A stretch of 64,000 nt of DNA, taken from NCBI GenBank assembly GCA_019916065.1, contig CM034243.1, positions 27,740,147-27,804,146 on the forward strand, written 5' to 3'. How positions within the stretch are numbered: the first letter of the stretch is position 1; each line of letters opens with the position of its first letter. Source of the DNA: Vitellaria paradoxa (Eukaryota; Streptophyta; Magnoliopsida; Ericales; Sapotaceae). Of the stretch, positions 35,061 through 46,009 are shown one piece after another. The notes under the pieces are model-generated. The model made no database searches, was not told the origin of the DNA, and saw nothing but the letters and a program-made list of their open reading frames with translations. Position numbers and translations under genes: made by a program.

Positions 35061-35480
35061 GGTAATTCGGTTGATTATTGAGAATTTATTTTGAGTTATT
35101 TGGTTTACTCATATCTAATTTGATCTTTCAAATTTGTGTTTTTTGCATTGAAAGCCTATTTCTAATTCTTATTTGGGCCCTAACCCAGTTTCTGTTCTTA
35201 AAGAAAACCACACCCATTTCATTTAAACAAATAGACTACTCAATTCGTAGTTGGATGTTGCTCCTATGGTTTTTTTGGTGGGGGGGGGGGGGGGGGGTTG
35301 TGCTATATTTTTTGATATATTCTCTCCACCACTTGGCATTGTGTTTTTCTAATTTGAGGCGGGATAGAGACCCTCGTCACCCTTTGGTTAATATTGTTAT
35401 TTTCTTTTGCTCATGACATGAATACTTAGATTTTCTTATCCTATGATATGACTAGACACAACACACACACGCACACACAA
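35061..35480. other. spacer with G-run
   Basis: A run of about 20 G residues at 35280-35297 and a CA-rich run near 35460-35480; no gene. Confidence 0.5.
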
Positions 35481-36778
35481 AAGACACTTTTCACGATTAC
35501 TTTTGTCAACTAAATTTGAATTGATTGGGAAAAGGTCGCTTTTGTGACCAATTGGTCAAGAAAATATTGAATATTTGATGCCAAACTTGGATAGTAAATT
35601 GTATTTTGAATATTTGGTACCAAAATTTTTGTTGTTAAAGAATAAAAAAATAATACTTAAATAAAATAAGAATTTTTTATTTTTTTTTTCAGACCAATTA
35701 GTTGGTAAAGGTATCACTTTTGGATATCAAATGGTTAAAAAAAGTGATAAAATTTATTACAAAAAATTAAAATAATTAAATCAAAATAATAATTTTTTTA
35801 ATCCTATTACGACCAATTGATTGGTAAATGTGATAAAATTTTGGCACTTTTCTACGTGGGTAAATTACACATTTAGCCACTAAAATTAGGCTTTAAGCGA
35901 CCAAAATTTTGATCGCCAAATGTTCCAAAAAATTAAAATAATTAAATAAAAATTACAAAATTTTTATCACTTTGCTAACCAATTGTTCAGAAAAATGTAG
36001 AGCATTAGTTCAAAAAATTGATATAATATAATAAAACAATAAACTTTTTATATTTTTCCGATCAATTGATCGCTAAAAGTAATACTTTTGTCAACCAATT
36101 GATTGCTAAAAGTAATAAAAATTTGTTGAAAATTTTGATATAATTTAATAAAATAACGAAATTTTATTACTTTCGTCAAACAATTGATTGCAAAAACTAA
36201 CAGTTTTATTGACTAATTGGTCGCAAAAAGTAATAAAAATTATTACAAGAAAATAGGTATAATTTAATAAAAATAACAAAATTTTTATCACTTTTCTTAA
36301 CTAATTGGTCGGTAAATGTATCACTTTGAGCGGCTAATTGATCGGCGAAAGTGCTAAAAATTTGGCAACAAATTTCAAGAGTAAACTATAGCTTTAGCAA
36401 CCAAAAATTAAGGCTTTTTTTTTTTTTTTGAAAGGTACCAAAAACTAAGCCTTTGGTGAGCAAAGTATTGATCGCTAAAAATTTAATTTATTCATATATA
36501 TTAGAATATGCAAAATATATACAGAAATATTGGATTAGCCTTGTGGTCAATTATACAAACTTCTAAAATAGAGGCACGAGTTTGACTAAAATTTGGTCAC
36601 CAAAAGGTTTACTTTTAGTGACTAAAATGATATTTTAATCGCCAATATTTTCTATAACTAACATTTGCAAACTAATTCACGATCAAATTCAGTTTGGTAG
36701 GCAATACTTAATAACCAAAAATGAACCTTTAGAGACCAAATTTTTGGTCACTAAAAGTTTGTTTTTTATTATAGTGAG
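35481..36778. mobile_element. repeat-rich non-autonomous element, CACTA-like end
   Basis: Dozens of scattered, inverted and direct copies of words like ACCAATTGATTGCTAAAAG and TTTTAGYGACC. The right end read inward is TCACTATAATAAAAAAC followed by TTTTAGTGACCAAAAAT. No transposase is seen and the left end could not be fixed. Confidence 0.5.
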
Positions 36779-37815
36779 ACAATGAATTGGTTTAGTTGCA
36801 TGTGTTTCATTATTGGTTTCAAAGTTCTTAAATTTTCATGCATGTACAACCTCAAGATTATTGTTGGCTTTTTGTTGATTTTGTACAAGAAATGGTGTAT
36901 CTAATTAAATCTCCCGCATGCAAGATGCTATATGGGTTTTTTGGAGCTTAAATGTGTGAGATGTGGTGTTTGGTAACTCAAAAATTCTAAGAAAGAAACC
37001 CATTTGGATCTCCGGTCAGATAATTGGCCATTTATGCCTTACCTTCCGAATAATAATTCATTTCCCTTCAAACCACAATAGCTTTTGGATTTTCTTTTCA
37101 AACAGTTAATAAAAAATTTCAAATGATAGCATATTTCTCTCATCATTCAAACCTAAAACCGATATCTTTTTGGAAAGAACACAGATGGCAAGAGGAAAAA
37201 GGTAAAGTACAAACTGTTCTTAAATTATTTTAGTCATATATGAAACCAATGTTCTCCAACCAAGTTACTTGAAACAACTTACTGAAGTGAACAAAAATAC
37301 TAATATCAACATTACAAACTCTTTTCTATATTAGCAAAATTTCACTAAAGTATTTAAAAGATTATGCGAAGTACGTCCAAATTGAGTGCCATTTTGTCAG
37401 TAGTTTCTTTTATTTTGATGGTTATAGCTTGCATTAACGTGTGCATATATCAGAGAATCATAGTACATATGATACAATTTGCTGAGGGTCCTTAATTATA
37501 GTTGAAGAATATGATTTGGTAGATCACAGATCTTGATTGAGTTATTACAATATATTTACTTAAATAACACTATAGACTAGTGATTCCAGTAGTTAAGTGC
37601 TATGTGCTTGTATTGTTTTGTTATTTGTTTATTTATTCTTATTATTTATTTATTTTTTGTTTTTGGGGGGGGGGGGGAGTACCATGATGGATTTCCAGCT
37701 CAACTTTTGAACACTGGTCAAAATTATTGCATTAAGAGACCATGGGGAAAATTCTACAATAAACAGATTAGAATTGTCAAAACAAGAAAATTTTGTATAA
37801 TACTATTATAACTAA
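36779..37815. other. spacer
   Basis: No gene. A G14 run lies at about 37664-37677. The last three bases, TAA, are the target site of the following element. Confidence 0.5.
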
Positions 37816-38770
37816 GGGGGTGTTTGGTTGGCTAAAAATAAGACTATTAAAATCGAAATTTTACTTAAAATTAGTAAAGGGTTCAAAAAACGAATCATAA
37901 AATCGTAAGATTTTACCAAATGCCTATAAAATGAAAATATAGTATATTATACTATAATTTTTCACTTAAAACTTTCATTTTTTTTTATAAGTTAATAATT
38001 TTATTAATAAAAGAAATACATGTATTTTATTAAAAATATATGTATAAAAAAAATGATATACATAAAAACTTACTTATATTAACAAAACGAATCCTTAACA
38101 AAATTTACAAAAAATTCTATATCTAATTCTCTATTTCCTTTACCCAACTACACAATTAAAACTGTTAAAATGATTGATGTGATCTATATTGTTATATTAA
38201 AATACTAATTTTATTTTATCCTAATTTTTTGTTTGAGTTGAAACGTATTTGTAATATTTTATCATAAGTCTCTTGATTTCTATTTTAGCTACTACATTTA
38301 ATTTATGTTAGTCAATTTGGTGTAACAACGCATATAATCCTCAACTAATGTAGTATAATAAATAATAGTGTTATAGAATAAAAAAATCTAAAAAAAAGTG
38401 AAAAGTGAAATAATTGTGGCATATTATTTGAAACAAAAGGTAAAAATCTATTTTATTTGACAAAATTACACAAAAATCACTTAATTTTTAAAATCGGTAA
38501 AATCGCCTATAAAATTGAAATTTTACTTATTTTATATCCTCAAATTGAAATTTTACCTATTTTGTCCATGTTAATATTTTACATAAAATCAAACAAGTTT
38601 CTCCACTCTAACATCGTAAAATCATAAATTTTAATATTTAAATTAAAATTTTAACAACATTGGCTAAAATCAATCAATTTTTACCGATTTCAAATCAAAA
38701 TTTGTCACATATCACTTTTACATCAAATTTTTATACTTTTGTTGTACTTTTTGGCCAACCAAACACCCTC
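37816..38770. mobile_element. PIF/Harbinger-like non-autonomous element, 955 bp
   Basis: Inverted ends GGGGGTGTTTGGTTGGC (37816) and, at 38770 read inward, GAGGGTGTTTGGTTGGC, flanked by TAA on both sides (37813-37815 and 38771-38773). TAA/TTA target duplications are typical of PIF/Harbinger. No transposase frame inside. Confidence 0.8.
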
Positions 38771-40065
38771 TAAAAATTTCGAACCACCATCAATCATTGG
38801 AACCTGGATGACGATAAGAAAACAACAAAGGAAAGCTAGCTTTTCTTTATACTTATTGGGTCTCATATGTAAATCAAAAGAAGAAATAAGCTTAAGGCAA
38901 TATAATTTCCGTGAAAGATCTTCCACCTAGAAGGGCTAAACTCTCCAAAATAAGAAACGACCTTGTGCAAAGCCCGAACCTATAAACCCCTCAACAATAA
39001 AATTTTAGGCTTAATAGCTAGCCAATTGAATTATCATGGCCAATAGTTCTGCATGCTATTTCTTTGCATCCTATAAAAAATAATATAACGAAGTCTGCTC
39101 CCAAAAAAAAAAAAAAAAAAAATGGTGAGAGTGACACCAACACTCTATCTGAATTACAAATTTCCCTTGTAACACTTAAGCATTGAGCTCGTGAAGTGTC
39201 AATAAATCATTCACAAGTGAGCATTTCAAAGCATTACTAAATGCAAAATGACTATCAAGAAGTAGGAACATATCTAGAATAGGTACTGAAAAGGAGGATA
39301 TCACTACATTCAATGAGATGATAATCATCTCAATTGTAGACTTTTAAGTCAAAATGGTTTTATCTAAGCCTAATATAAACACAAAACCTTTTGCATTTCA
39401 AGTACATCAAAAGGGTCAGGACCTTCCAAGAACAAGATCTATTCTATAGGCCCGTACCATTGTGTCCTTGAGTTCTAAATATATCAAAAGGGTTATTCAG
39501 TATAATAACAAAATATAATGCTTATTAAAAAGAATAAGGGAAAATAAAATGCTAATAAGAAGAGAAAATGACAGTTGATTCATTACAAACTGGTAAATAT
39601 CTATCTTTAAATCAAAAAATTTGATCTGGAGTTTGGAAAACAAGAAATTTTTAAGTGCTCGGCAGCTGGCAGCACCATCTTTGCATTTATACCAACTATA
39701 TATAACCGCACTGCGTCATACGAATGCCATGCAAGTAAAATCGCATTAAAAGCTCCTAACCAAAAAATAAATATGTCAAGAGATGTGGATGAACATAAAA
39801 TTTGATATAAACAAAAGTGAACAAGAAATATGAACTTTCTTAATGGTGTCCAGACTAGTGACATAAAAATGACTTGTACAAACTTCAAAACAATAAATAA
39901 AGAAAAAGAAAAATCAGGTGAAGGATTGCAAATGCTTATGAATAAAATGACATATTGAAGGTGCAACATAAACTACTATAAATATTTTAAATATATTTTG
40001 GAAGACTAATAATCGAAATCATGAAAGAACCATTAGCATATAGAATCAAAATTATGAACCATGGG

Positions 40066-40066
40066 A

Positions 40067-40107
<41 letters not shown>

Positions 40108-40190
40108 GAAGAAGAAGAAGAACAGTAACAACAACGACAGCCACTACCACCACTACTACTACTACTGCTGCTGCTGCTACTACTCAATCC
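40066..40190 (+). repeat. compound trinucleotide microsatellite
   Basis: (AAT)n passes into (AAG)n, then an ACAACGACAG bridge, then (CCA/CTA)n and (CTG)n. Low-complexity translations of this stretch are not genes. Confidence 0.95.
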
Positions 40191-40905
40191 ATGCACTAAA
40201 GTCTAGAATTAAATACACTAAAGTCTAGGATTACATAGATGCGTCCAATATCAAACAGAAACATAATTCATTAGTTAAGAGTTCCTACATAGGTGAATCA
40301 ATGTAAACCAGACAACGAATATTAGAAACTGATACAATTTCCCCCCAGACCAAGCTATCAATAACCAAATAGAGTTCAATACAATCTGAAACCCCATTGG
40401 TGGACTTGATACTTTCATTGTTTGGTATACACATTATTAGCCTTGATTCCAATAAAAAGAAAGGAGAATTAAAGTGTATTTGTTTTGAAAATGATATTGC
40501 ATCAGGTAAGTTGACCCATAAGCCAAGGGCTAGCGAAAAAACAAAGTAAAGAGTCAACAATCATCCTGTCCCACCCACGATATTTTGTGTCACAAATATG
40601 AAGCATGTTCTCCAAAAACAAGTTTCTTCAAAAAATAAATAAATAACATAAATACAAGTATAACTAAGAAAATAAAAGTTCTTGATTGCCAATCTGTCGA
40701 GCTAATCCCTCAAGGTCTGCAAATCCCTCTGGAAAGTCCTCATTTTGATCCAATATGTGCAACTAAATGCAAAAGTGACGCAATAAGTCCAATTATTCAC
40801 TATATTTTTTGAAACACACTTCAGAATTCTTCCAGGAAAAAGAAAAAGAGAGAGAGAGAGAGAGAAATGATGAAGAGTACTACATAAAATATATGTATAT
40901 ACACT

Positions 40906-41160
40906 CATCCAGCATAGCCCTACAAAGAAAAACGAAATGAGAGCTAGAAGAAGTACATTTATTGATTGGATCACTCCCCTTGAAACCATACCCAACTCAA
41001 TTGAACCCAAGCTTTCAAACAATTCTTTCAAAACCCAACACAGCCTTACAAAGAAAGAATGAAACAAGAGCCAGAAGAAGTAAATCTCTCTGTCAAACCA
41101 CTCCACTTGAAACCATACACATCCTAATCAAACCCAAGTTTTTGAAAAATCCCTTCCACA
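40906..41160 (+). repeat. local tandem duplication, about 125 bp unit
   Basis: Two imperfect copies sharing AGCC(C/T)TACAAAGAAA, GAGCYAGAAGAAGTA and TTGAAACCATAC. Confidence 0.7.
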
Positions 41161-41574
41161 TGAAAGGACGAAGCTAAAAGAACCTCGGTGGGAGAAAATT
41201 TCTTAGAGTCTAAGCTCAAATGAGGAGTTGGGGCAATGTTAGCAAGGAAAGAGAGAGATGGAGAAGAGGAGGAGACAGATGTTACAGTTAAGGAATGCAA
41301 AGAGATGACTACCATATGATTGAAGAGGGGAGGGTCGTGACTCAACCATAAGCAAGTACATCTCTCAGTGCAGCCACCTCACACAATGGAATTTTACAAA
41401 TTCACAAGGTTAAATTGATAATTTCACTCCCAAATAGTAAGGGCAAAATTGGAAAAAAAACTTAGAAAATGAACGTTGAAACTCAAAGGCACAATGCACC
41501 TTGTACAATAGTGGGAATATACAAAATACTCCTACTCAGTGGAAATACTCTTAGAGTGATCCACATCCAATAGA

Positions 41575-42032
41575 CGCTGGAGAACAAACAGTAGAAAAAC
41601 ATCTCAGTTAACATCATACGAGATTAATACTTTTCATATTAATCAGAACGTTTTATTTAGGCATTTAAGCAAGTTAAAAGCCAAAAGGTAATATTCTTAT
41701 TTAGAATCTAGCAAATAGCCATACGAGTTACCTTATCTGATCCATTATTCTTCTGATAGACTGCATCATGCGTTCAACATCCAAAAGAATATCCTGTTCC
41801 TCCAACGTGAACATATTCAATCGTTGCCTGGCTGCAGTTCAATTTCCAGGTGCCTTGTTTCCCAATTCTCTAGCATTAGAGGACCCCCAACCATGTGAGT
41901 TTGCAGTCTGCTCTCTTTTAGTCTTAGCAGAAAACTGTTTCAGATGGCCCCACCAAGACTGTTCATTCATTCCATTTTGACTAGGACTCGACAAATTGAG
42001 AAGAGATCCTTTCTTCTGTTCCGTCTGAGAAT
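41575..42032 (-). pseudogene. partial duplicate of NRPE1 (end of WG exon plus intron)
   Basis: The minus strand matches the NRPE1 exon end at 60824-61180: SPSQNGMNEQSWWG, KREQTANSHGWGSSNA, then after a stop RLNMFTLEEQDILLDVE. It continues into the same downstream intron, where 41590-41720 resembles 60690-60810. A TAA after NKAPGN and an internal deletion that removes one WG unit show that it is not a coding exon. Its orientation matches the parent, 19 kb away. Confidence 0.9.
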
Positions 42033-42301
42033 TTATTTTTAACAATAACTGGATAAATTATCCCAAAAAATAAAAAGTGCAAATGTAAGTGGCATATGTT
42101 ATTGTTGGCATAATGCCTCATAAGCATCATTATTAAAAACATATGTAAAGGGAAAAGGAAGAAAATTATATGGAAGCTTAGAAAAAACCAATATGAAAAT
42201 AAAGCATTGGTATTTCTAAATACAAAGACAAGTTCAAATAATATGTATTCTCAGGTAACTATAAAGACAAAAATAAATTCTTCAGATCATTCAACTTTCT
42301 T

Positions 42302-42619
42302 ATAATGAGTCATTTAGTTTCTCAATCAGGGTATCAACCTGTGCATAAGTTAACAAATTCATTTCTATATATCATATAACCACAAAGTTCTTCTATAGAA
42401 TTATGATTTTGTGAGAACAATTCCATTTTGTGTAGGCAATTATGTTCCAGAGTCTGATTTATAATGAGTCATTTAGTTTCTCAATCAGGGTATCAACCTG
42501 TGCATAAGTTAACAAATTCATTTCTATATATCATATAACCACAAAGTTCTTCTATAGAATTATGATTGTGTGAGAACAATTCCATTTTGTGTAGGCAATT
42601 AGGTTCCAGAGTCTGATTG
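42302..42619 (+). repeat. 159-bp tandem duplication
   Basis: 42302-42460 and 42461-42619 are nearly identical, with only a few mismatches. Both begin ATAATGAGTCATTTAGTTTC. Confidence 0.95.
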
Positions 42620-44320
42620 GGTTAGCATGCACAACATGTTGACAGTAGAGTTTATGCAATGCCAATGCAGCACAGCTCAGCCCAATCGTGTTGCACAGGC
42701 AGATTCATCTACCGAATACTGATTCATATAGGTTACATGCAATATAAAGTTCTCCAGGCCAGTTGGTTTGGCAGCGTTCTTCAGAAAAAACATATCATTC
42801 AACACACTAAAATAGTCCATCAGGCAATAAATGCAACTGAAATGGGAACAAGGACGCTATCGAATACTAAGTAAACAATCTAGCATTGTCTTCAGCTGAA
42901 ATAGTTTTCTACGGTTCTTATTTCCTAAAAAAACTTCACTGTTTTCCCCATCTTAAGAATTTCTCTACCATTTTTTTTTTCCTTTTTTGACTTTGGCCAA
43001 TATGAGTTTTTTTTTTTTTTTTTTTCGTAGGTTGGCCAATATGAGTTTACCTGGTGCTAGCAGCTTTATTGGGGAAATTCTTATCTTAGTAGGCGCTTTC
43101 CAAAAATCAGTGAAGCAAACCAGTTATAACTGGATGAAATTGAAATCTGTTAAGTCTTATTTCACAGAACATCCCGTCCTGCCAAGAAAATTATGTACTC
43201 CTAAAGACAACTACGGTGTGCTTAACCAAAATAACTGTAACAACAAAAAGGATTAGAGGATATTTTTGGATGAACGTATGCAAACAAATGTGTAAGCAGG
43301 AGTTAGAAGGTCAAATCCCAACTACATATGTTAGCCTCACTAAGAGAGCAAGAATACATTACATATGTTGTGTCCATCACCAAAACAAAATGGGGAAGAT
43401 ACAGATTCTGGAATCCTAGGCTAGTTAAACTCAAACAAATGGGAAGAACTTCAAGCCATCAAGTTAACATCTACAGGAAGAAGCAATTGACTTGGAAAGT
43501 AGCTGGACTAGAACAAGTTAATTCTTTTTTATAATTAAGACTTCAATAAAAGATTATTTTCGAACACAACCAATAATTCATTCTAAATTAAGACACAAGA
43601 AACATTGGAATATTAGAATAAATCAGTGGAAAAATTGGTAAGAGGTCATTATAAATATGATTATCTAAGATTATATGGTCTACATTAATAGCCAAAAAAA
43701 TGGCGAAATAGAATCAACCAATGTCGTACACGTGTACAATTAAAAATCAAGATTTAAACAAAGAGAATTCACGTGGAAAAGACCAATTACAATTAATTCA
43801 TTACAAAAAAAAAAAAAGAAAAAAAACGAACAAAAAAATGATTACAAAAAAAACGAATGAACAATGCTCCATTTGTTTCAATGTAAAATGTTTTTGGAGA
43901 AAACACATTTACTTATATTTCAAAAAAGTACAAAACATAAGCAAAAAGAATCTCAATCCCTTAAATTCTCTAAAACCACAAAGAATGGATGAACAATTTT
44001 TGTAATTCTCCCTCTTAGATAGAGTAGTAATATACATAAAATCTATATGCATTCCAATTGCAGGGACCGGGAAAAGTTAGAAACTTCAAAAAGTCAAAAG
44101 CAAAAGAGCTAGTGAAGGATGACTGCAGCAAATCTAACCTCGTGAATAATTGAAATTAAATTAGAGAAGCCAAGCAAAAGAGCCAAACAATGTGACCCAA
44201 CAGGAACCCCTGCCCAAAGATCAAACCACTTCCCCCATTTCTAACTTCACAAAACCCGAGCTTGGCAATGAGAATGCTGGCGCAGAAGTGTCCGTGTGCA
44301 TTAACACTCAGCGATACAAA
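42620..44320. other. spacer downstream of the PPR gene
   Basis: No gene recognised on either strand. T-runs near 42971 and 43006-43025; A-rich stretch near 43800. Confidence 0.5.
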
Positions 44321-46009
44321 CTATATCCAACTGCAACCACGAACCTTCCTTACCCCTTTTTCATTCATTTTGTTTCTTACAACAGAAACATCCAACCACC
44401 TATCTGATGCAGCATAGATGTTGGACAACAATACGTAATTACCTCCGTTGTGAGGCTCAAGCTCAAAAAGTTGAGCGGCTATTGCCTCCCCTAGTTCAAT
44501 ATCACAATGTAGCTTACAAGCCCCAAGAAGTGCACCCCAAGCACCAGCATGAGGTTCCACAGGCATTGATTTCAGTAGCTCATATGCTGCTCTTAACTTT
44601 CCAGCCCGACCAAGAAGATCCACCATACAAGCATAATGATCAGTGGAAGGAACAAGAGAGTAATCATTTGTCAAGGCGTCAAAAAGTCTGCAGCCCTCTT
44701 CAACTAGTCCTGCACGACTACATGCAGTCAGAATGACTGTGAAAGCCACATCATCTGGAACAAGCCCCTCGTTTATCATTTTATTGAAGAGCAAAACTGC
44801 CTCAGCACCACGTCCATGAATTGACAGGCCCTGTATCATAGAACAAAAAGAAATCAAGTCTCGTTTAGGCATCTCCTCAAACAACATTGTTGCTCTGTCC
44901 ATGTTCCCACACTTGGCATTCATGTCTACAAGAGCTGCAAGTACATGGGCTTGACGAAGGTCGAGTGAGCTTCGGCTCACATAAGAATCAACCCATTTAG
45001 CCAGTTCCAAACAACCAATTTGGGAACAAGCAGACATCAAGCTAACCATTATGAACTCATCTGGTTTAACATTTCTCAACTGCATTTCAAGAAAAATTTT
45101 AATAGCCTCGTGAGGCTGACCGTTCTGGGTATATCCTGATATCAATGCTGACCAAGAAACAATGTCCCTAGCTGGAGACTGCTCAAACAAACACCTAGCT
45201 GAAGCCATATCACCAGCTTTGGCATACCCATCAATCATTGCCGTGTAAGAAACAACATTCCTATCAGGCATTTGGTCAAACAACTTCCTAGCACTCATTA
45301 AATCACCAAACTTCAAAAACCCAGTAATCATTGCATTCCAGGAAGGCAGATTCCTCCTGGGCATTTCATCAAAAAGCTTCTTCGCTTCAACCACATCCCC
45401 GACATTCGCATACCCAACAATCATAGACGTCCAAGAAACCTCATTTCTCACGGACATTCCATCAAACACCTTGCACGCACACTTAATCTCTTGACACTTG
45501 CCGTACATATCAATCAAACTCGACCCAACAAAAACATCTTGATCGGCACCATACCTCAATATCACACCATGAATTATCTCTCCTTCCCTTAATGCCAATT
45601 CATTCGAACAAGCTTTAAGCAACGAAGGGAATGTATATTCGTCGGGAGAAACATTCGCAGTCCGCTTCATCCGAAGAAAAACCGAGAGAGAATTGTCGAG
45701 AGTAGAGTGTTCACAACACCCTTTGATGAGCGTGTTCCAGAGATATATGTTGGGTTGCGATACGCGGTCGAAGACGCCGGCAGCGTAGGAGATGTTAGAA
45801 GAGAGGGAGCTGCAGATAGAGATAAAGCGGGTAATGCAGAAGTGGTCTTGCTCTGCGCCCTTGCGGATGATTTGTGTGTGGACTTGCTCGAGATTTCTGA
45901 TGGTTTTACACGACGCGAGAAGAGATGGGATTGACAGGGACGAGAATAAAGAAGACGAAGACGATGACTTGGAGAAGACTGAACCTGAACTGCGGCTTAT
46001 CAGAGTCAT
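44321..46009 (-). CDS. pentatricopeptide repeat protein, PLS class, E subgroup
   Basis: An intronless frame of 562 residues from the chosen ATG. The open frame continues upstream to an ATG at 46291, but those 94 residues look unlike any PPR protein. The ATG at 46009 opens MTLISRSSGSVFSKSSSSSS, a Ser/Arg-rich organelle transit peptide. A tandem PLS repeat array follows (for example NIYLWNTLIKGC, NEVSWTSMIVGYA, NLPSWNAMITGF, NVVSYTAMIDGYA, DIVSWSALISGYTQNG, DLISFCSMIQGLS), then an E domain with YVLLSNIYAA and a final GCSWI before TAG. There is no E+ or DYW domain. Such proteins bind organellar RNA and act in C-to-U editing with partners. Target unknown. Confidence 0.92.
   Translation of the reverse strand: MTLISRSSGSVFSKSSSSSSLFSSLSIPSLLASCKTIRNLEQVHTQIIRKGAEQDHFCITRFISICSSLSSNISYAAGVFDRVSQPNIYLWNTLIKGCCEHSTLDNSLSVFLRMKRTANVSPDEYTFPSLLKACSNELALREGEIIHGVILRYGADQDVFVGSSLIDMYGKCQEIKCACKVFDGMSVRNEVSWTSMIVGYANVGDVVEAKKLFDEMPRRNLPSWNAMITGFLKFGDLMSARKLFDQMPDRNVVSYTAMIDGYAKAGDMASARCLFEQSPARDIVSWSALISGYTQNGQPHEAIKIFLEMQLRNVKPDEFIMVSLMSACSQIGCLELAKWVDSYVSRSSLDLRQAHVLAALVDMNAKCGNMDRATMLFEEMPKRDLISFCSMIQGLSIHGRGAEAVLLFNKMINEGLVPDDVAFTVILTACSRAGLVEEGCRLFDALTNDYSLVPSTDHYACMVDLLGRAGKLRAAYELLKSMPVEPHAGAWGALLGACKLHCDIELGEAIAAQLFELEPHNGGNYVLLSNIYAASDRWLDVSVVRNKMNEKGVRKVRGCSWI

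Larger units (their letters stand above)
38771..41574. other. region without a supported gene
   Basis: Short open frames only. It holds a compound trinucleotide microsatellite (40066-40190) and a local tandem duplication (40906-41160). Minus-strand segments near 39600-39970 and 40285-40560 are open but show no family resemblance or splice pattern I can defend. Confidence 0.4.

Noticed and set aside
35280..37677. G-runs at 35280-35297 and 37664-37677 as G-quadruplex regulators
   Set aside because: Plain homopolymers with no gene nearby; may be length-uncertain in sequencing.
39987..40196. Ser/Tyr homopolymer protein frame
   Set aside because: It is the translation of the trinucleotide microsatellite.
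39607..41345. Possible small genes on the minus strand (39607-39969, 40285-40560, 40702-41106, 41124-41345)
   Set aside because: No family resemblance, no splice logic and no codon signal that can be defended by eye.
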